Shown: one piece after another, positions 35,671 to 45,581 of the stretch | Layout of the letters: every line of letters starts with the position of its first letter | How positions within the stretch are numbered: the stretch's first letter is position 1 | Assembly (NCBI RefSeq): GCF_018343625.1 | Contig: NZ_JAGYPG010000002.1 | Location: 1 to 64,000 of the forward strand | Direction of reading: 5' to 3' | DNA length: 64,000 nt | From: Lederbergia citri | GTDB lineage: Bacteria; Bacillota; Bacilli; Bacillales; Bacillaceae_C | Translations under genes and position numbers: made by a program | Notes under the pieces: generated by a model | The model's database searches: none | Told to the model about the DNA's origin: nothing | The model's input: only the letters and a program-made list of their open reading frames with translations

Positions 35671-36615
35671 TTAAAAAGAAAAATCTACTTCTTTTTTCTC
35701 TTGATCTTCGATACCTTTCATATACTTAATTCGACGATGGGCAGATGCTTGGCTTACTTGCTCATCAGCGTGATAAGAAGAGCGTACAAGCGGACCAGCT
35801 TCACAATGACTAAATCCTTTGGACATCGCTATTTCCTTCAGTTCCGCGAATTCGTCCGGATGATAATAACGCTCAACCATTAGATGTTTTTTTGTTGGTT
35901 GTAAATACTGGCCAATCGTCATAATATCGACGTTATGGGCTCTGAGGTCATCCATTGCTTGCATAATTTCTTCTTTCGTTTCGCCTAACCCGACCATAAT
36001 ACTAGATTTTGTAGGGATTGTTGGCGCAATTTCTTTCACTCTTTTTAGTAATTGTAATGATCGATCATAAGTAGCTTTTGCTCTCACTCTTGGGGTCAAG
36101 CGACGCACTGTTTCAATATTATGGTTAAAAATATCAGGTCCACTAGACATAAGTGCAGAGAGACTTTCATAGTCACCTTTCATATCAGAAGGTAAAATTT
36201 CAATCGTGCATCCTGGAACCCGACGTCGGATAGCACGTACGGATTCGGCAAAAACACCAGCGCCGCCATCCTTCAAATCATCACGGGCCACTGCAGTGAC
36301 AACTACATGTTTAAGGCCCATAATTTCAACAGAATCAGCTACTCTCTCTGGTTCTCCAAAATCAAGTTCGGTAGGTAGCCCAGTTTTTACCGCACAAAAT
36401 CGGCATCCCCTTGTACAAGTATCACCAAGGATCATGAAAGTCGCTGTTCTTCGTTCGCTCCAACATTCATGAATATTTGGACAGCGAGCCTCTTCACATA
36501 CGGTATTTAATTTTTTATTTCTCATTAATTTCTTTAAACCAATATAAGATTCGTTTGTATTTATTTTTGTCTTTAACCAATCCGGCTTTCTCAAATATTC
36601 ATGTTGCTTTGCCAT
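35671..36615 (-). CDS. lipA: Lipoyl synthase
   Basis: 314 residues with both iron-sulfur cluster motifs: the auxiliary C40-C45-C51 and the radical-SAM C67-C71-C74 ([10 protein letters not shown]). The C-terminal RSSYHADEQ serine motif that ligates the auxiliary cluster is also present. It inserts two sulfurs into octanoyl groups on E2 and GcvH proteins. It is slightly longer than B. subtilis LipA (298) because of a charged C-terminal tail. The stop/start of lipM and lipA overlap (TAATG), implying translational coupling. This may be an extra copy carried on the island, as lipA is normally chromosomal and single. Confidence 0.95.
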   Translation of the reverse strand: MAKQHEYLRKPDWLKTKINTNESYIGLKKLMRNKKLNTVCEEARCPNIHECWSERRTATFMILGDTCTRGCRFCAVKTGLPTELDFGEPERVADSVEIMGLKHVVVTAVARDDLKDGGAGVFAESVRAIRRRVPGCTIEILPSDMKGDYESLSALMSSGPDIFNHNIETVRRLTPRVRAKATYDRSLQLLKRVKEIAPTIPTKSSIMVGLGETKEEIMQAMDDLRAHNVDIMTIGQYLQPTKKHLMVERYYHPDEFAELKEIAMSKGFSHCEAGPLVRSSYHADEQVSQASAHRRIKYMKGIEDQEKKEVDFSF

Positions 36616-37454
36616 TATTCATGCACCTTCTTTCGATTTTTAAAATTCCATTCCTCTGATTTGTACTTTGAGTTAGCTAAAGTGATGACTTCTTCCCACT
36701 GTGCATCGGTTAATTCAAATGGTTGCAGCTCAAGATTTAATGCATCTTTAAAACCTTGTGTAAAAGCCTCGACCGCTAATTCGTATGTAATGTTATTCTC
36801 AGAAGCCTCATTCATAGTAATTGCTTTATTAGAAAAAGCGACTCTCTGTCTTTGTCTCTTTTCTTCAGAAGAAAATTGAAATAAATCAAATAATAATTGT
36901 GTATTCATCGTAAAAGGGAGCGATCCATGTTGTAAAAGCACGCCTTTTTTCCTCGTTTGTGCATGTCCAGAAATTTTTTTCCCGTCCACGAGCATTTCAT
37001 AATCAGATGGTTTTTCAAAACAAACTGCTGTCCCCTCGTTTTTAAAGTGACTTTCCGGAACGGAATAGTCAGCTTTAATGCCAAGGTTATGAAACCCTGA
37101 CAGGATTCCTTTTGATAAGGTAAAATATGCTGCACGGATGGATTCGGAAATATAGTTCCTTTTTTCTGAAACAACCACACTGTATGTCAGTTCGTCATCA
37201 TGTAATACCGCACTTCCACCTGTTAAACGTCGGACAAACTCGCAACCATAACAATCGATTGCGGAAAAATCAATTGTTCTGTCTATCTTTTGAAAATGTC
37301 CCACTGAAAGTGTCGGCTTGGACCAGCCATAAAATCGAAGAATAGGTGGGATCAAACCCTCACTATGCCAGAGAAGTAAACACTCATCCAATGCCATATT
37401 GACAGCTGCCTCATGATGCCTGGTAAGGAGTAGTCCCCATGTATCTTTCAACAC
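36615..37454 (-). CDS. lipM: Octanoyltransferase LipM (lipoate-protein ligase-like)
   Basis: 279 residues, near the 278 of B. subtilis Lip[19 protein letters not shown] (75-92) is the acyl-binding motif, and C145 (TAVCFEKPS) matches the catalytic cysteine that forms the thioester. The enzyme moves octanoate from acyl-carrier protein to GcvH or E2. TTG start at 37454 with GGAGGTGA 6 nt away. A strong terminator lies only 20 nt upstream of the start, leaving no room for a promoter, so expression must come by readthrough or an overlapping signal. lipA follows with overlap. Confidence 0.9.
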   Translation of the reverse strand: MLKDTWGLLLTRHHEAAVNMALDECLLLWHSEGLIPPILRFYGWSKPTLSVGHFQKIDRTIDFSAIDCYGCEFVRRLTGGSAVLHDDELTYSVVVSEKRNYISESIRAAYFTLSKGILSGFHNLGIKADYSVPESHFKNEGTAVCFEKPSDYEMLVDGKKISGHAQTRKKGVLLQHGSLPFTMNTQLLFDLFQFSSEEKRQRQRVAFSNKAITMNEASENNITYELAVEAFTQGFKDALNLELQPFELTDAQWEEVITLANSKYKSEEWNFKNRKKVHE

Positions 37455-37473
37455 TTGTCACCTCCATAAGAAT

Positions 37474-37505
37474 AAAAAAACTGCATCCATCAAATGGGAA
37501 TGCAG
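37474..37505 (-). terminator. Terminator-like hairpin just ahead of lipM
   Basis: CTGCAT-CC-ATCAAAT-GG-GAATGCAG stem with TTTTTTT on the minus strand at 37480-37474, ending 20 nt before the lipM start. It either ends the ldh remnant transcript or acts as an attenuator. Confidence 0.7.
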
Positions 37506-37627
37506 CCGGAATGCATAAAATGCATACAAAATTCGACAAAACTTTCCCACGATAGCATTACCTTTATCATGCTATATGCATAAGCTGTTCTAACTGCGCC
37601 AGTTCCCACAAGAACCACTTTTCGCAT
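37490..37627 (-). pseudogene. Possible L-lactate dehydrogenase N-terminal remnant
   Basis: From ATG 37627 the frame reads MRKVVLVGTGAVRTAYAYSMI, close to the NAD-binding start of LDH (KVVLVGTGAVGxxYAYSM). Similarity is lost after 21 residues and the frame stops at 45. The remainder of 37455-37755 holds no other gene. Confidence 0.45.
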
Positions 37628-37755
37628 AAAATTACCCCTAAAATTAATTTCGATTTAAGATCAAGTTTAGGATATCGTGTTTGCAATTGCTCCAGTAGTA
37701 GCTTATCCAATACGTGTACTGGAATTGATGCATAAATTAGTCTGATTCATCCCGA

Positions 37756-38943
37756 TTATTTTTTCAACATGCTTGCTGTAGCCCATGTGTACTTTTTAAT
37801 CTTCCAGCCCAATTTACCCGTGATGATGAAATCGACTCCCCATTTTTTTACCCATGTTAATCCTTTCTCAGGACCGAGTCCGATGCTGAACGAATTCAAG
37901 TAGCTTTTATGCACTGGCGCCTGCCGCCCTTCAAGATCCGCTAATATAACTTTGGCAAGTCTTGCCGCCTGAGGCATGGCTTCTTTGCACGTCTTGCCAT
38001 CGACATGCTCGTTCAATGGGTCCACGATTCTGGCACAGTCGCCGATACTGTATACACCAGGCATGTCCGCAACCCGATAACTGGCATCAACGAGGGCATA
38101 CCCTTCTGACGTTACTGGCAAACCTAGCTCACGCAACATCGGATTGGGTTGCAGCCCGAGCGTCCATATGCATAGGCCGACAGGTCGTTTTTCGTTGTTC
38201 GATAACCATAATATACCATCCTTTTCCTTGATAACGCGTTTTTCATGCACAACATTGATTCCAATGTCTTGGAGGATGTTTTCTAATTTCTTACCTACCT
38301 TGGCGGGACCGTCCAAAAAAAGCCGTTGGTGAGAATTGTACAAATCGATTTTTAAGGACTGTGGGTCAAGTCCCAGCCGCTTCGCATCCTTTCGGGCGTA
38401 GTATGCGAGCTCCGCGGCTGTCTCCATTCCGCTGATGCCCGCTCCAGCAATTGCAATCCTCATCAGTCGCTCGCGTTCCTGCGAATTGTCTTCCAGGGCG
38501 GCCCGCTCGAGATTGGTAAGCCATGCATTCCGAATCTGTTGCGCATTTTCCAGCGATGCCAGGGGAATCCCGCCTTGTTCCATTCCAGGCTCCCGAATAA
38601 AGCTGCCCGCTGCGACAACGAGCATATCGTAGTTCATCGTATGCTCCTCCCCCACGATATTCAGGTACGTCAGCTTTTTCTCTTCCGCTACAATTTTCGT
38701 AACGGTCGCTTGCATCAATTCAACCCCGTCAGGAAACAGTTTTTTAAGCGGGACTCGGATTTCTTCATTTGTGACGGCTGGTCTAAACATCAGCACCTTG
38801 CGCAAATGAAAGGGGTGTTTGTTAATCAAAACGAGCCGCAGGAGTTGCTTGTTTACCAGATTTTTGAACTGTTTGCGGATCTCCTTCACGGCATGAATCC
38901 CCGCATATCCAGCACCGATAACGACGCAAGTTAATTCTTTCAT
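37756..38943 (-). CDS. Type II NADH dehydrogenase-like FAD-dependent oxidoreductase
   Basis: About 395 residues with an FAD dinucleotide-binding motif VIGAGYAGIHA at the N-terminus, a second NADH-binding motif IAGAGISGMETAAELA near 170, and the FAD ribityl motif GVYSIGDCARI near 290. The C-terminus is basic-amphipathic (WKIKKYTWATASMLKK), suiting peripheral membrane binding. This is the NDH-2/Ndh family, electron transfer from NADH to quinone. The start at ATG 38943 has GAAGGAG 8 nt upstream; the GTG at 38952 is upstream of it. Its codons and base composition are visibly richer in G and C than the flanking lipM and pdhB, suggesting separate transfer into the island. Confidence 0.88.
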   Translation of the reverse strand: MKELTCVVIGAGYAGIHAVKEIRKQFKNLVNKQLLRLVLINKHPFHLRKVLMFRPAVTNEEIRVPLKKLFPDGVELMQATVTKIVAEEKKLTYLNIVGEEHTMNYDMLVVAAGSFIREPGMEQGGIPLASLENAQQIRNAWLTNLERAALEDNSQERERLMRIAIAGAGISGMETAAELAYYARKDAKRLGLDPQSLKIDLYNSHQRLFLDGPAKVGKKLENILQDIGINVVHEKRVIKEKDGILWLSNNEKRPVGLCIWTLGLQPNPMLRELGLPVTSEGYALVDASYRVADMPGVYSIGDCARIVDPLNEHVDGKTCKEAMPQAARLAKVILADLEGRQAPVHKSYLNSFSIGLGPEKGLTWVKKWGVDFIITGKLGWKIKKYTWATASMLKK

Positions 38944-39033
38944 ATGTTTCACTCCTTCTGTTTGTTTGCATAATTAATTCGCGTTTGTTTGTTAACTATT
39001 CAAAATCCTTATTTGGTGTTTATAATCTTCAGC

Positions 39034-40011
39034 TCAAAAGTTCATTACTCTTTTTGCTTTTTCAATGATTTCTTTATAGTTAGGTAACCAAATGCCTTCA
39101 GCTTCCGTAAACGCATAAATTGTATCAGGAGCTGTCACACGTAGTACCGGTGCTTCTAAACTTAGAATAGCTCGGTCATTAATTTCTGCTACAACCTGCG
39201 CTCCAACACCTGCTTGTTTCTGAGCTTCTTGAACAACGATACAACGACCAGTTTTTTCGACAGAAGTAACAATGGTTTCCATATCTAGTGGACTAACGGT
39301 TCTTAGGTCAACTACCTCTGCGGAAATTCCTTCTTTCGCAAGCTCTTCAGCTGCTTTAAGTGACTCATGAACCATTGCGCCATAAGTAATAATCGAAAGG
39401 TCTGTTCCTTCTCGTTTGACATCTGCTTTACCAATCTCAATTGTGTATTCTTCTTCTGGTACTTCTTGACGAAAGGATCGATATAATTTCATATGCTCCA
39501 AGAATATAACTGGGTCGTTATCACGAATAGCTGAGAGCAACAGACCCTTTGCGTCATATGGAGTTGATGGAATAACCACTTTTAAACCAGGTTGTTGAGC
39601 AAGTATCCCTTCTAAGCTATCTGAATGAAATTCTGGTGTACGATTTCCTCCACCAAAAGGAGCACGGGCCGTTACTGGAGCAGTCCAGCGACCACCAGAA
39701 CGGTAACGCATGCGAGCCATTTGTCCATTTATAGAATCCATTACTTCATAAACGAATCCAAAGAATTGAATTTCCATGATAGGTCGAAAACCTGTTAAAC
39801 TTAAACCTATTGCAAGACCACCAATACCTGATTCAGCAAGAGGAGTATCAAAAACTCGTTCTTCACCGAATTCATTTTGTAAACCTTGGGTTGCACGGAA
39901 TACCCCCCCATTTACACCTACATCCTCACCGAATACTAAAACATTTTCATCATTTTTTAACTCTGTGCGTAACGCATCAGTAATTGCTTGAATCATGTTC
40001 ATTTGTGCCAT
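39034..40011 (-). CDS. pdhB: Pyruvate dehydrogenase E1 component, beta subunit
   Basis: 325 residues, equal in length to B. subtilis PdhB. It contains the transketolase central (pyrimidine-binding) and C-terminal domains: [15 protein letters not shown] near 28, [22 protein letters not shown] near 100, and FLEHMKLYR near 170. With PdhA it decarboxylates a 2-oxoacid and acylates lipoyl E2. ATG 40011 directly abuts the pdhA stop, so the two are translationally linked. No E2 or E3 gene is nearby, so it must use subunits encoded elsewhere. Branched-chain or acetoin E1 are alternatives; length favours PDH. Confidence 0.92.
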   Translation of the reverse strand: MAQMNMIQAITDALRTELKNDENVLVFGEDVGVNGGVFRATQGLQNEFGEERVFDTPLAESGIGGLAIGLSLTGFRPIMEIQFFGFVYEVMDSINGQMARMRYRSGGRWTAPVTARAPFGGGNRTPEFHSDSLEGILAQQPGLKVVIPSTPYDAKGLLLSAIRDNDPVIFLEHMKLYRSFRQEVPEEEYTIEIGKADVKREGTDLSIITYGAMVHESLKAAEELAKEGISAEVVDLRTVSPLDMETIVTSVEKTGRCIVVQEAQKQAGVGAQVVAEINDRAILSLEAPVLRVTAPDTIYAFTEAEGIWLPNYKEIIEKAKRVMNF

Positions 40012-41127
<1,116 letters not shown>

Positions 41128-41286
41128 TTATTTACCTTCCTTTCTTTTTTTATTAGTGCTGCAGATGTTCTGTATAATTCTATAGATTACATTATCGTGA
41201 AACCGAATCTAAACTTTAAACTACATAGCTTGAATCATTTTGTTTCATTCAAATTCATCCTTTTTATTTAAAATAAAATATATTAT

Positions 41287-41301
41287 AGATAACAATTATC
41301 C
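41287..41301. promoter_or_regulatory. Rrf2-type operator ahead of pdhA
   Basis: AGATAA-CAA-TTATCC, one base off a perfect 6-3-6 palindrome, followed by GTAATTA. It lies just downstream of the predicted pdhA transcription start. Same core and 3' flank as 41525 and 41968. Confidence 0.7.
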
Positions 41302-41324
41302 GTAATTAAACGCAAAAATTTTTA

Positions 41325-41354
41325 ATTATACAAGCATAATTACTTTAATCCCAA
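41325..41354 (-). promoter_or_regulatory. pdhA promoter
   Basis: On the minus strand TTGGGA (41349-41354), 18 nt, TATAAT (41325-41330). Predicted start near 41318, so the operator at 41287-41301 would be at about +17 to +31. Confidence 0.6.
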
Positions 41355-41524
41355 TTTTTTCATTCGAACGAATTTATTTTTATTATTTAATCCCTCACTC
41401 GCTTTTGTATTTTATATCTAATATAAAAGAAGGTATTGTTCCCAACACTAACTATTATTTTTGGAGATATGTTGGTTATTGAAAGGATTATAAATCTTAA
41501 TTTTTAACAACTAGAAACAATTAT

Positions 41525-41539
41525 AGATAATTGTTATCT
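41525..41539. promoter_or_regulatory. Second Rrf2-type operator in the pdhA-rrf2 gap
   Basis: AGATAA-TTG-TTATCT is a perfect 6-3-6 palindrome followed by GAATTA, identical in flank to the operator at the rrf2 promoter. It could allow looping or mark a second promoter. Confidence 0.65.
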
Positions 41540-41792
41540 GAATTATATTCTTTATTGTTTATACATGTCAAGTATTCAATAAAAATACAAGCTCGACATT
41601 TTAATCTCCTTTCTATAAAGAGTGCAATATTTCTTTAATGGAATATAGCTTCCTAGTTTAATACGGTTTCATATAATATTTTTAAGTATTGGATACTAAT
41701 AAATTGTTCGACATTAAAAATTTTTCAAATTATACTTGGTATCGTTTAAACCTAAGTAATTCACAATAAACTATGATGAGGAGAATTTAACA

Positions 41793-41925
41793 ATGAAGTT
41801 TGACGGATATAATCAATCTGATTTTAATATGTTGTAATAGAAGGTCTGGACCAAGAGTGCAAGCTATTGGTAATAGAATTTACAACTCTATTCACTTTCT
41901 TCTTGGGAGGCAATCACTCTGCATC
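41793..41925 (+). pseudogene. Remnant resembling a DUF1054 (YktB-like) gene start
   Basis: Behind GAGGAG, ATG 41793 reads MKFDGYNQSDFNML then stops; with frame changes the line continues EGL..PRVQAIGNRIYNSI. DUF1054 proteins begin with F..(E/D)FxxFxIxGLxxRMxAI, so this looks like a decayed start. Low certainty. The rest of 41128-42002 holds only regulatory sites. Confidence 0.35.
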
Positions 41926-41929
41926 GTGC

Positions 41930-41958
41930 TTGACATGGTATATAAAGCGTAGTATAAT
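41930..41958 (+). promoter_or_regulatory. rrf2 gene promoter
   Basis: TTGACA (41930-41935), 17 nt, TATAAT (41953-41958): a consensus sigma-A promoter. Predicted start near 41965, immediately before the operator at 41968. Confidence 0.85.
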
Positions 41959-41967
41959 GTTTAATCC

Positions 41968-41982
41968 AGATAAATGTTATCT
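41968..41982 (+). promoter_or_regulatory. Rrf2-type operator at the regulator's own start site
   Basis: AGATAA-ATG-TTATCT, a perfect 6-3-6 palindrome followed by GAATTA, covers about +3 to +17 of the rrf2 transcript, the place for autorepression. Confidence 0.75.
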
Positions 41983-42002
41983 GAATTAAGGGGGTTATTT
42001 TT

Positions 42003-42506
42003 TTGCAATTCAGTGTTGGAGTAGAATATGCTCTTCATTGCCTAACCTATTTTGTTGATCTTCCTTCTGGAACGACAATTAGAACTAAAGAACTGGCAAC
42101 ATTTCAAGGAGTTTCTGAAACATATTTATCAAAGATTTTTACGAAATTAAAGAAGTCTGGTATCGTACGTTCCATGCCTGGTGTAAAGGGTGGGTATGAA
42201 TTAGCAAAACGTCCGAGCGAGATTAATTTTTGGGATGTAATAGAAGCGATCGAAGGATCACAGTCATTTTTCCAGTGCACACAAATAAGAGAAAATTGCA
42301 TCTTGCTTGAAGGAAAAGAAGTGCCTAAATCTATAAGTTGTTCACCTTGTACAATTAATGTGATTATGTTGGAAGCTGAAAAAAAAATGAAAGAATACCT
42401 TAAGAGTAAAACAATCGCATCATTAAATGAAACGATAAAATTTAAAATAAAGGATATACATGAAGAGGGAGTTCTTTGGTTTCGGGAGGCGTTAGAACGC
42501 AGATAA
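42003..42506 (+). CDS. Rrf2 family transcriptional regulator with candidate Fe-S cysteines
   Basis: 167 residues. The N-terminal winged helix has the Rrf2 pattern (YALHCLTYFVDLP; ELATFQGVSETYLSKIFTKLKKSGIV; GVKGGYELAKRP). A cysteine patch follows: C92, C99, C113, C116. IscR and NsrR bind iron-sulfur clusters through cysteines in this same segment, so redox or NO sensing is plausible, though the spacing (C-x6-C-x13-C-x2-C) differs from both. TTG start at 42003 with AAGGGGG upstream. It is divergent from pdhAB and shares its operator palindrome with them, so they form a likely regulon. Confidence 0.9.
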   Translation: MQFSVGVEYALHCLTYFVDLPSGTTIRTKELATFQGVSETYLSKIFTKLKKSGIVRSMPGVKGGYELAKRPSEINFWDVIEAIEGSQSFFQCTQIRENCILLEGKEVPKSISCSPCTINVIMLEAEKKMKEYLKSKTIASLNETIKFKIKDIHEEGVLWFREALERR

Positions 42507-43297
42507 TGGACACGGAACAGGGTCCCGACTGACATTTGATAGACAAAAAAGAACTCATATTCAAGTAAGCGGCGGTTTTTACTCGGACCTTTTAAGGCGA
42601 TTTATCACAGTCATCCTTATCTCACGATGTTATGGTAATTTTTGGGGTTATTGATATACAAGCACTGTATGTGGAAGAGCATGAATTCAGACCTGATAAT
42701 AAAGAGGACATCGTTTGTACGACCATGGCAAAGGCTTCGAGGATTGCTGCTTGGTCATGCAAAAAAAATCCTTCCGAGGGGGATTTTTTTTGCATGACCA
42801 AGCAGCGAACTTCCCGGTAGGCTTGATTAAATAACGCTATTCCCATACATCAAACGGAGTCGCTTATGGGCAGCGAGTAATGGCGAGCTAGGTCTTTAAA
42901 GACACAATATGAAAAGCATGCATACATACAGATTGATTTGAGAACTACTATAACGCACTTAAATTGTAATGAAATCGGTCACATCAAATGCTTTTCATTG
43001 CTTTGGCCATAATATTAGATTGGAGACATTGGTAAGTGTATCATTCGACGATTTTGTATTTCTTGCTGGGGGATATTTCTTATATGGTGTTAACAAGCGA
43101 TTAACCGTTAGGGCAATATCAGCCCTAGCCGCCAATTCATAGCTATATAGCGATCAAAATAAGCTGTTTGAATGCTAATTGGGATGCGATTGCAATATTG
43201 GTTCTATTAATGTTCCAATTAAATGAAAACGTCAGCCTCTGCCTCGTTCTCAGTGCCGGTTTCGGCGCAAACTGCATTCACTGCTCAGCACCTAATC
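42507..43297. other. Gene-poor gap between rrf2 and the ger operon
   Basis: No supported gene. Short overlapping frames around 42622-42846 exist on both strands only because a long inverted repeat (42746-42806) reads open both ways. Near 43060-43145 the minus strand reads ELAARADIALTVNRLL, faintly like an SLH-domain end, which I do not call. The base composition shifts to richer G+C towards the ger operon. Confidence 0.5.
42746..42806. repeat. Perfect 26-bp inverted repeat with 9-nt loop
   Basis: Left arm 42746-42771 (GCTGCTTGGTCATGC, A8, TCC) and right arm 42781-42806 are exact complements. With A8/T8 inside the stem it could terminate in both directions, but the arms continue beyond the T-run, which is unusual for a terminator and more like a mobile-element or structural end. 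Confidence 0.85.
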
Positions 43298-44398
43298 CTA
43301 GTCGACACTTGACGCTTTGCGGCGCAGCCGTATACTGCCCAGCATCCATAAGGTCAGTGGAACAACAATATAGAGGAAGGGGTAAAAAAGTCCAATCATA
43401 AACATGTTCTTTTGCGTATGTAAGAACCAAATATTGTGTGTTCCAAAAATTACAAAACCTATCGATACGATCGTTGTTATGCAAGCAATAAGCTTCCAGT
43501 TTTTGAATCCTGTCCACTCGGATATTCCGTAACTAATGATAAACAAACAGACAGACAGTTTAATAAACGCGCCAAAGTACCAAAGGGGGACGTAAAAAGC
43601 GTCGATATTTTGAATGAAATTGAGGATAGATACAAACTTTGTCAGAGAGTATACAGGAACTATCAATTCAGCGGCCATTTTGGGCCCGGTTATGAACAGA
43701 AGCACAAGTGTGCTCAATACCCCCCATAAAATGGCAAGCGACGTTCCCCATAAGATCGCGCGCGAAGCCGTTCGTTTGTTCTCGGCAAAAAAGAAAAGTA
43801 TCAAAATGATTGAAGGATCTAACAAGTAGTTGAACGAATAAAAGGTGCCTTTTAGAATAGAAAACCAGCCCGAGTCGGCATAGATGGGCAGAATTCGGTT
43901 GAAATCCATATCTTGTGGATTCAGAAAGAGCTGTACGAATAATATGACGACAAAAATGGGCCCAATAATCTCCGAACATCGACTGATGGCCGTAATTCCC
44001 CCTCTATATACGGCATATGTAACGATAAACAACAGACAAAGCAGGATAATGATCATCGGTGTGTTTTGAAGCATAACCAGATTTACAAACTCGACAGATA
44101 TTTTAGCTGTCGTAATCATTTGCATGAACCAAAGCAGAAAATAAACAATAACGATGATTTTGCCGATTACGGTGCCAAGCAAGTCTTTCAGGAACCCAAT
44201 CAACGTTTTGTCTTTATTTTGCATGCATACCCGTAACATCATCCATGTTATGGCCAGCATGATCATGCCTCCGAGCAGAATGGAGATCCAGCAGTCCTGA
44301 CGCGATTGCTCCGCGGCTAAATGGATGGGCAAATAGGAAATCACGATCATAGAGGAGAGGCTGACAAGCCAGAACATTTGATAACCGCTTATCTTCAT
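43298..44398 (-). CDS. Spore germination permease-like protein (GerAB/GerKB family)
   Basis: 366 residues, ten hydrophobic spans, APC-superfamily fold, the B subunit of an inner-membrane spore germinant receptor where nutrients bind. Typical family strings: a ISGYQMFWL start and a PGWFSILKGTFY-like loop (here DSGWFSILKGTFYSF). It is last in the A-C-B ordered operon. An AAAGGATG ribosome binding site supports the ATG at 44398. It is clearly richer in G+C than lipA and pdhA, like its two partners. Confidence 0.92.
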   Translation of the reverse strand: MKISGYQMFWLVSLSSMIVISYLPIHLAAEQSRQDCWISILLGGMIMLAITWMMLRVCMQNKDKTLIGFLKDLLGTVIGKIIVIVYFLLWFMQMITTAKISVEFVNLVMLQNTPMIIILLCLLFIVTYAVYRGGITAISRCSEIIGPIFVVILFVQLFLNPQDMDFNRILPIYADSGWFSILKGTFYSFNYLLDPSIILILFFFAENKRTASRAILWGTSLAILWGVLSTLVLLFITGPKMAAELIVPVYSLTKFVSILNFIQNIDAFYVPLWYFGAFIKLSVCLFIISYGISEWTGFKNWKLIACITTIVSIGFVIFGTHNIWFLHTQKNMFMIGLFYPFLYIVVPLTLWMLGSIRLRRKASSVD

Positions 44399-44416
44399 GC
44401 TTGTATTTCACATCCT

Positions 44417-45580
44417 TTATTTTAACTGCCTGCCGCTTGTTCCAACTGACATTAATTCTATATCTGCCTTGACGGTGACATCGATTTTTTTGAATTTTTC
44501 ATCCCAATCGTCCTTTTGCGACTTCCACCAGTATGGATGTTTGCGATGAAAGTGCTCTCCGATACCAAATACATCAGGTCCCCATTCCTGAACTTTATCT
44601 ACCGTCTTCTGCAAGTCCTTTTGAATTTTCTTATTGACGTGCTGCTTGACCGCAATCATATGATCTACCTCGGACATATCGAGCGATGTTGTATTTTCAA
44701 GGAGATAAGCCTGAGCTTTGACGGTTAATAAAACTTGTCCGGGAATGTTCTGGGTTTCGGTTTCGGAATGAATTTGTCGCCTAAGATTAGTAAATCTGAA
44801 CGATAAGGTGCTCTTGCCGTCTTTCCATGGAACGGTTATCCCTTGATAAGTTCCTTTTCCCGCCATCCAGACCGCTCCGGCGCCTTCCGTATTGTTTAAA
44901 ACCCCGGCGATTTTAAGTTGTTTGTTCAATACGGAAAAGCCGGAAATTCTGGCAATCGGAGTTTCCTCATCGATGCTCAGTTTTTTATTTTCAATCCGGA
45001 TGGTCGGCACCAGAGGCCTGACCCCATCCGTGATACTGTCGATGATGAATTGCCGTGTAGAAAAGGAGTTCAACCCGTTGATTAGCAGTTCTTTTCCCGT
45101 GCCGATGCTGGATAGATGCTCCATGGGGTGTCCGATCATAAGGAATTCTTTAGCATTGCCTTTAATCATGACCGTAATATCCCGTTGATTGTTAGCAGGG
45201 TCCCTGTTCAGTTTGTCGAATATATTGCTGACGTCGTTCTTATTGAAGTAATCCTCGCTAATGGCGATCAGGGTACGATGACTGGTCAGCACTCTTCTAG
45301 AAAGCTTCTTTTGGATTTTCTGAGTGGCTTCGAATACACTTCTCCCCTTGGCCGATATAATGAAGAAGCTTTTCGAATTTTCAGAGCTTCCCTTGAACGG
45401 TCCGTTCTTCTGAATGGGGGTTACGATCTGATGGCTTACTTCAATCTCTCCGCTGTCGACAATATCAATGGCCGAGCCCAGGACGAACGCCAATTGGTTG
45501 GGCTCGACAATATCCCCACAGCCAGGGGCAGTCAGAATAATAATGAAGAAGAAGCTTATCAGAAGCATCCGTCGAATCAT
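44417..45580 (-). CDS. Spore germination lipoprotein (Ger(x)C / GerKC family)
   Basis: 387 residues with a lipoprotein signal (TAPGC, Cys21), then the GerAC domains starting DIVEPNQLAFVLGSAID. The C subunit sits on the outer face of the spore inner membrane with GerA-A and GerA-B. Family strings such as GRSVFEATQKIQKKLSRRVLTSHRTLIAISEDY are clear. It lies between A and B genes (order A-C-B as in gerK). Starts 1-2 nt after the A-subunit stop and ends 18 bp before the B subunit, so a single operon. Confidence 0.93.
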   Translation of the reverse strand: MIRRMLLISFFFIIILTAPGCGDIVEPNQLAFVLGSAIDIVDSGEIEVSHQIVTPIQKNGPFKGSSENSKSFFIISAKGRSVFEATQKIQKKLSRRVLTSHRTLIAISEDYFNKNDVSNIFDKLNRDPANNQRDITVMIKGNAKEFLMIGHPMEHLSSIGTGKELLINGLNSFSTRQFIIDSITDGVRPLVPTIRIENKKLSIDEETPIARISGFSVLNKQLKIAGVLNNTEGAGAVWMAGKGTYQGITVPWKDGKSTLSFRFTNLRRQIHSETETQNIPGQVLLTVKAQAYLLENTTSLDMSEVDHMIAVKQHVNKKIQKDLQKTVDKVQEWGPDVFGIGEHFHRKHPYWWKSQKDDWDEKFKKIDVTVKADIELMSVGTSGRQLK

Positions 45581-45581
45581 T

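Noticed and set aside
42622-42846. Overlapping small ORFs on both strands
   Set aside because: They exist because the long inverted repeat reads open in both directions; no ribosome binding site or family match supports them.
43060-43145. SLH-domain-like fragment on the minus strand
   Set aside because: About 16 residues of weak similarity (ELAARADIALTVNRLL) with no continuing frame; could be chance.
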